Assembly: GCA_002509485.1 (NCBI GenBank) | Contig: DAWO01000086.1 | Span: 1 to 10,236, forward strand | Reading direction: 5' to 3' | From: Methanolinea sp. UBA477 | GTDB lineage: Archaea; Halobacteriota; Methanomicrobia; Methanomicrobiales; Methanospirillaceae | DNA length: 10,236 nt | In this document: piece after piece, positions 10,192 to 10,236 of the stretch | Layout of the letters: every line of letters starts with the position of its first letter | How positions within the stretch are numbered: position 1 is the first letter of the stretch | The notes under the pieces: generated by a model | Told to the model about the DNA's origin: nothing | The model's input: the letters and a program-made list of their open reading frames with translations, nothing else | The model's database searches: none | Translations under genes and position numbers: made by a program

Positions 10192-10236
10192 TATCATCTC
10201 CAAAAATCCATCGATAGGAATCAGGCAGTCACTACC

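Noticed and set aside
10176..10236. Possible 3' end of an upstream minus-strand gene at the right edge.
   Set aside because: Stops occur in two frames and the third runs into cofC; too few bases to choose, so no gene is called.

Overview
The window looks like chromosomal DNA from a methanogenic archaeon, most likely of the order Methanomicrobiales. Reasons: a cofC gene for coenzyme F420 synthesis, a secreted beta-propeller protein (PF09826 type) and an S-layer-type surface protein sharing the 'TGTTNL' module seen in Methanomicrobiales surface proteins, a DUF2178 membrane protein paired with a small Xre-type regulator, GGTGAT/GGAGG ribosome sites matching the archaeal 16S 3' end, and TATA-type promoters. 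No tRNA, rRNA, CRISPR array or insertion sequence was seen. The assignment rests on recognised protein families only, because no search could be run.

Left block (1-3840), AT-richer and accessory in character: the 3' end of a two-winged-helix regulator (1-396); a small membrane-anchored or secreted protein (643-1092, minus); a NYN-nuclease/LOTUS RNA-binding protein (1206-1988), divergent from it; a truncated GNAT acetyltransferase remnant (2005-2205, minus); and a two-gene AbiE-type (type IV) toxin-antitoxin operon (2329-3839). The operon is preceded by two near-identical 41-bp repeats. Each repeat carries a GTTCAC/GTGAAC palindrome, a TATA-like TTAAATA and a third half-site. The second repeat is inside the antitoxin coding sequence.

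Middle block (3917-8532), all minus strand and clearly GC-richer (40 of 60 bases G+C at 5041-5100, against 23 of 60 at 2641-2700): a cell-surface and regulation cluster. In transcription order it has a possible 20-codon leader ORF, a three-module surface protein, a DUF2178 membrane protein (1-bp overlap), an Xre-type regulator, and a 787-residue exported beta-propeller protein that ends at a T7 terminator. The propeller protein carries half-modules of the same surface domain as the first gene of the cluster.

Right block (8893-10175, minus): a peroxiredoxin with its own TATA box, and cofC (2-phospho-L-lactate guanylyltransferase, F420 synthesis) ending in a hairpin terminator. Both look like housekeeping genes. 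A 419-base intergenic stretch (8474-8892) separates them from the surface cluster and holds an AT-rich, palindrome-filled promoter region.

The most interesting signal is the duplicated operator/promoter of the AbiE operon. The two copies differ at three bases, all amino-acid-changing when read as codons, while palindrome, TATA and third half-site are identical. This points to conservation as DNA (a binding site) rather than as protein.
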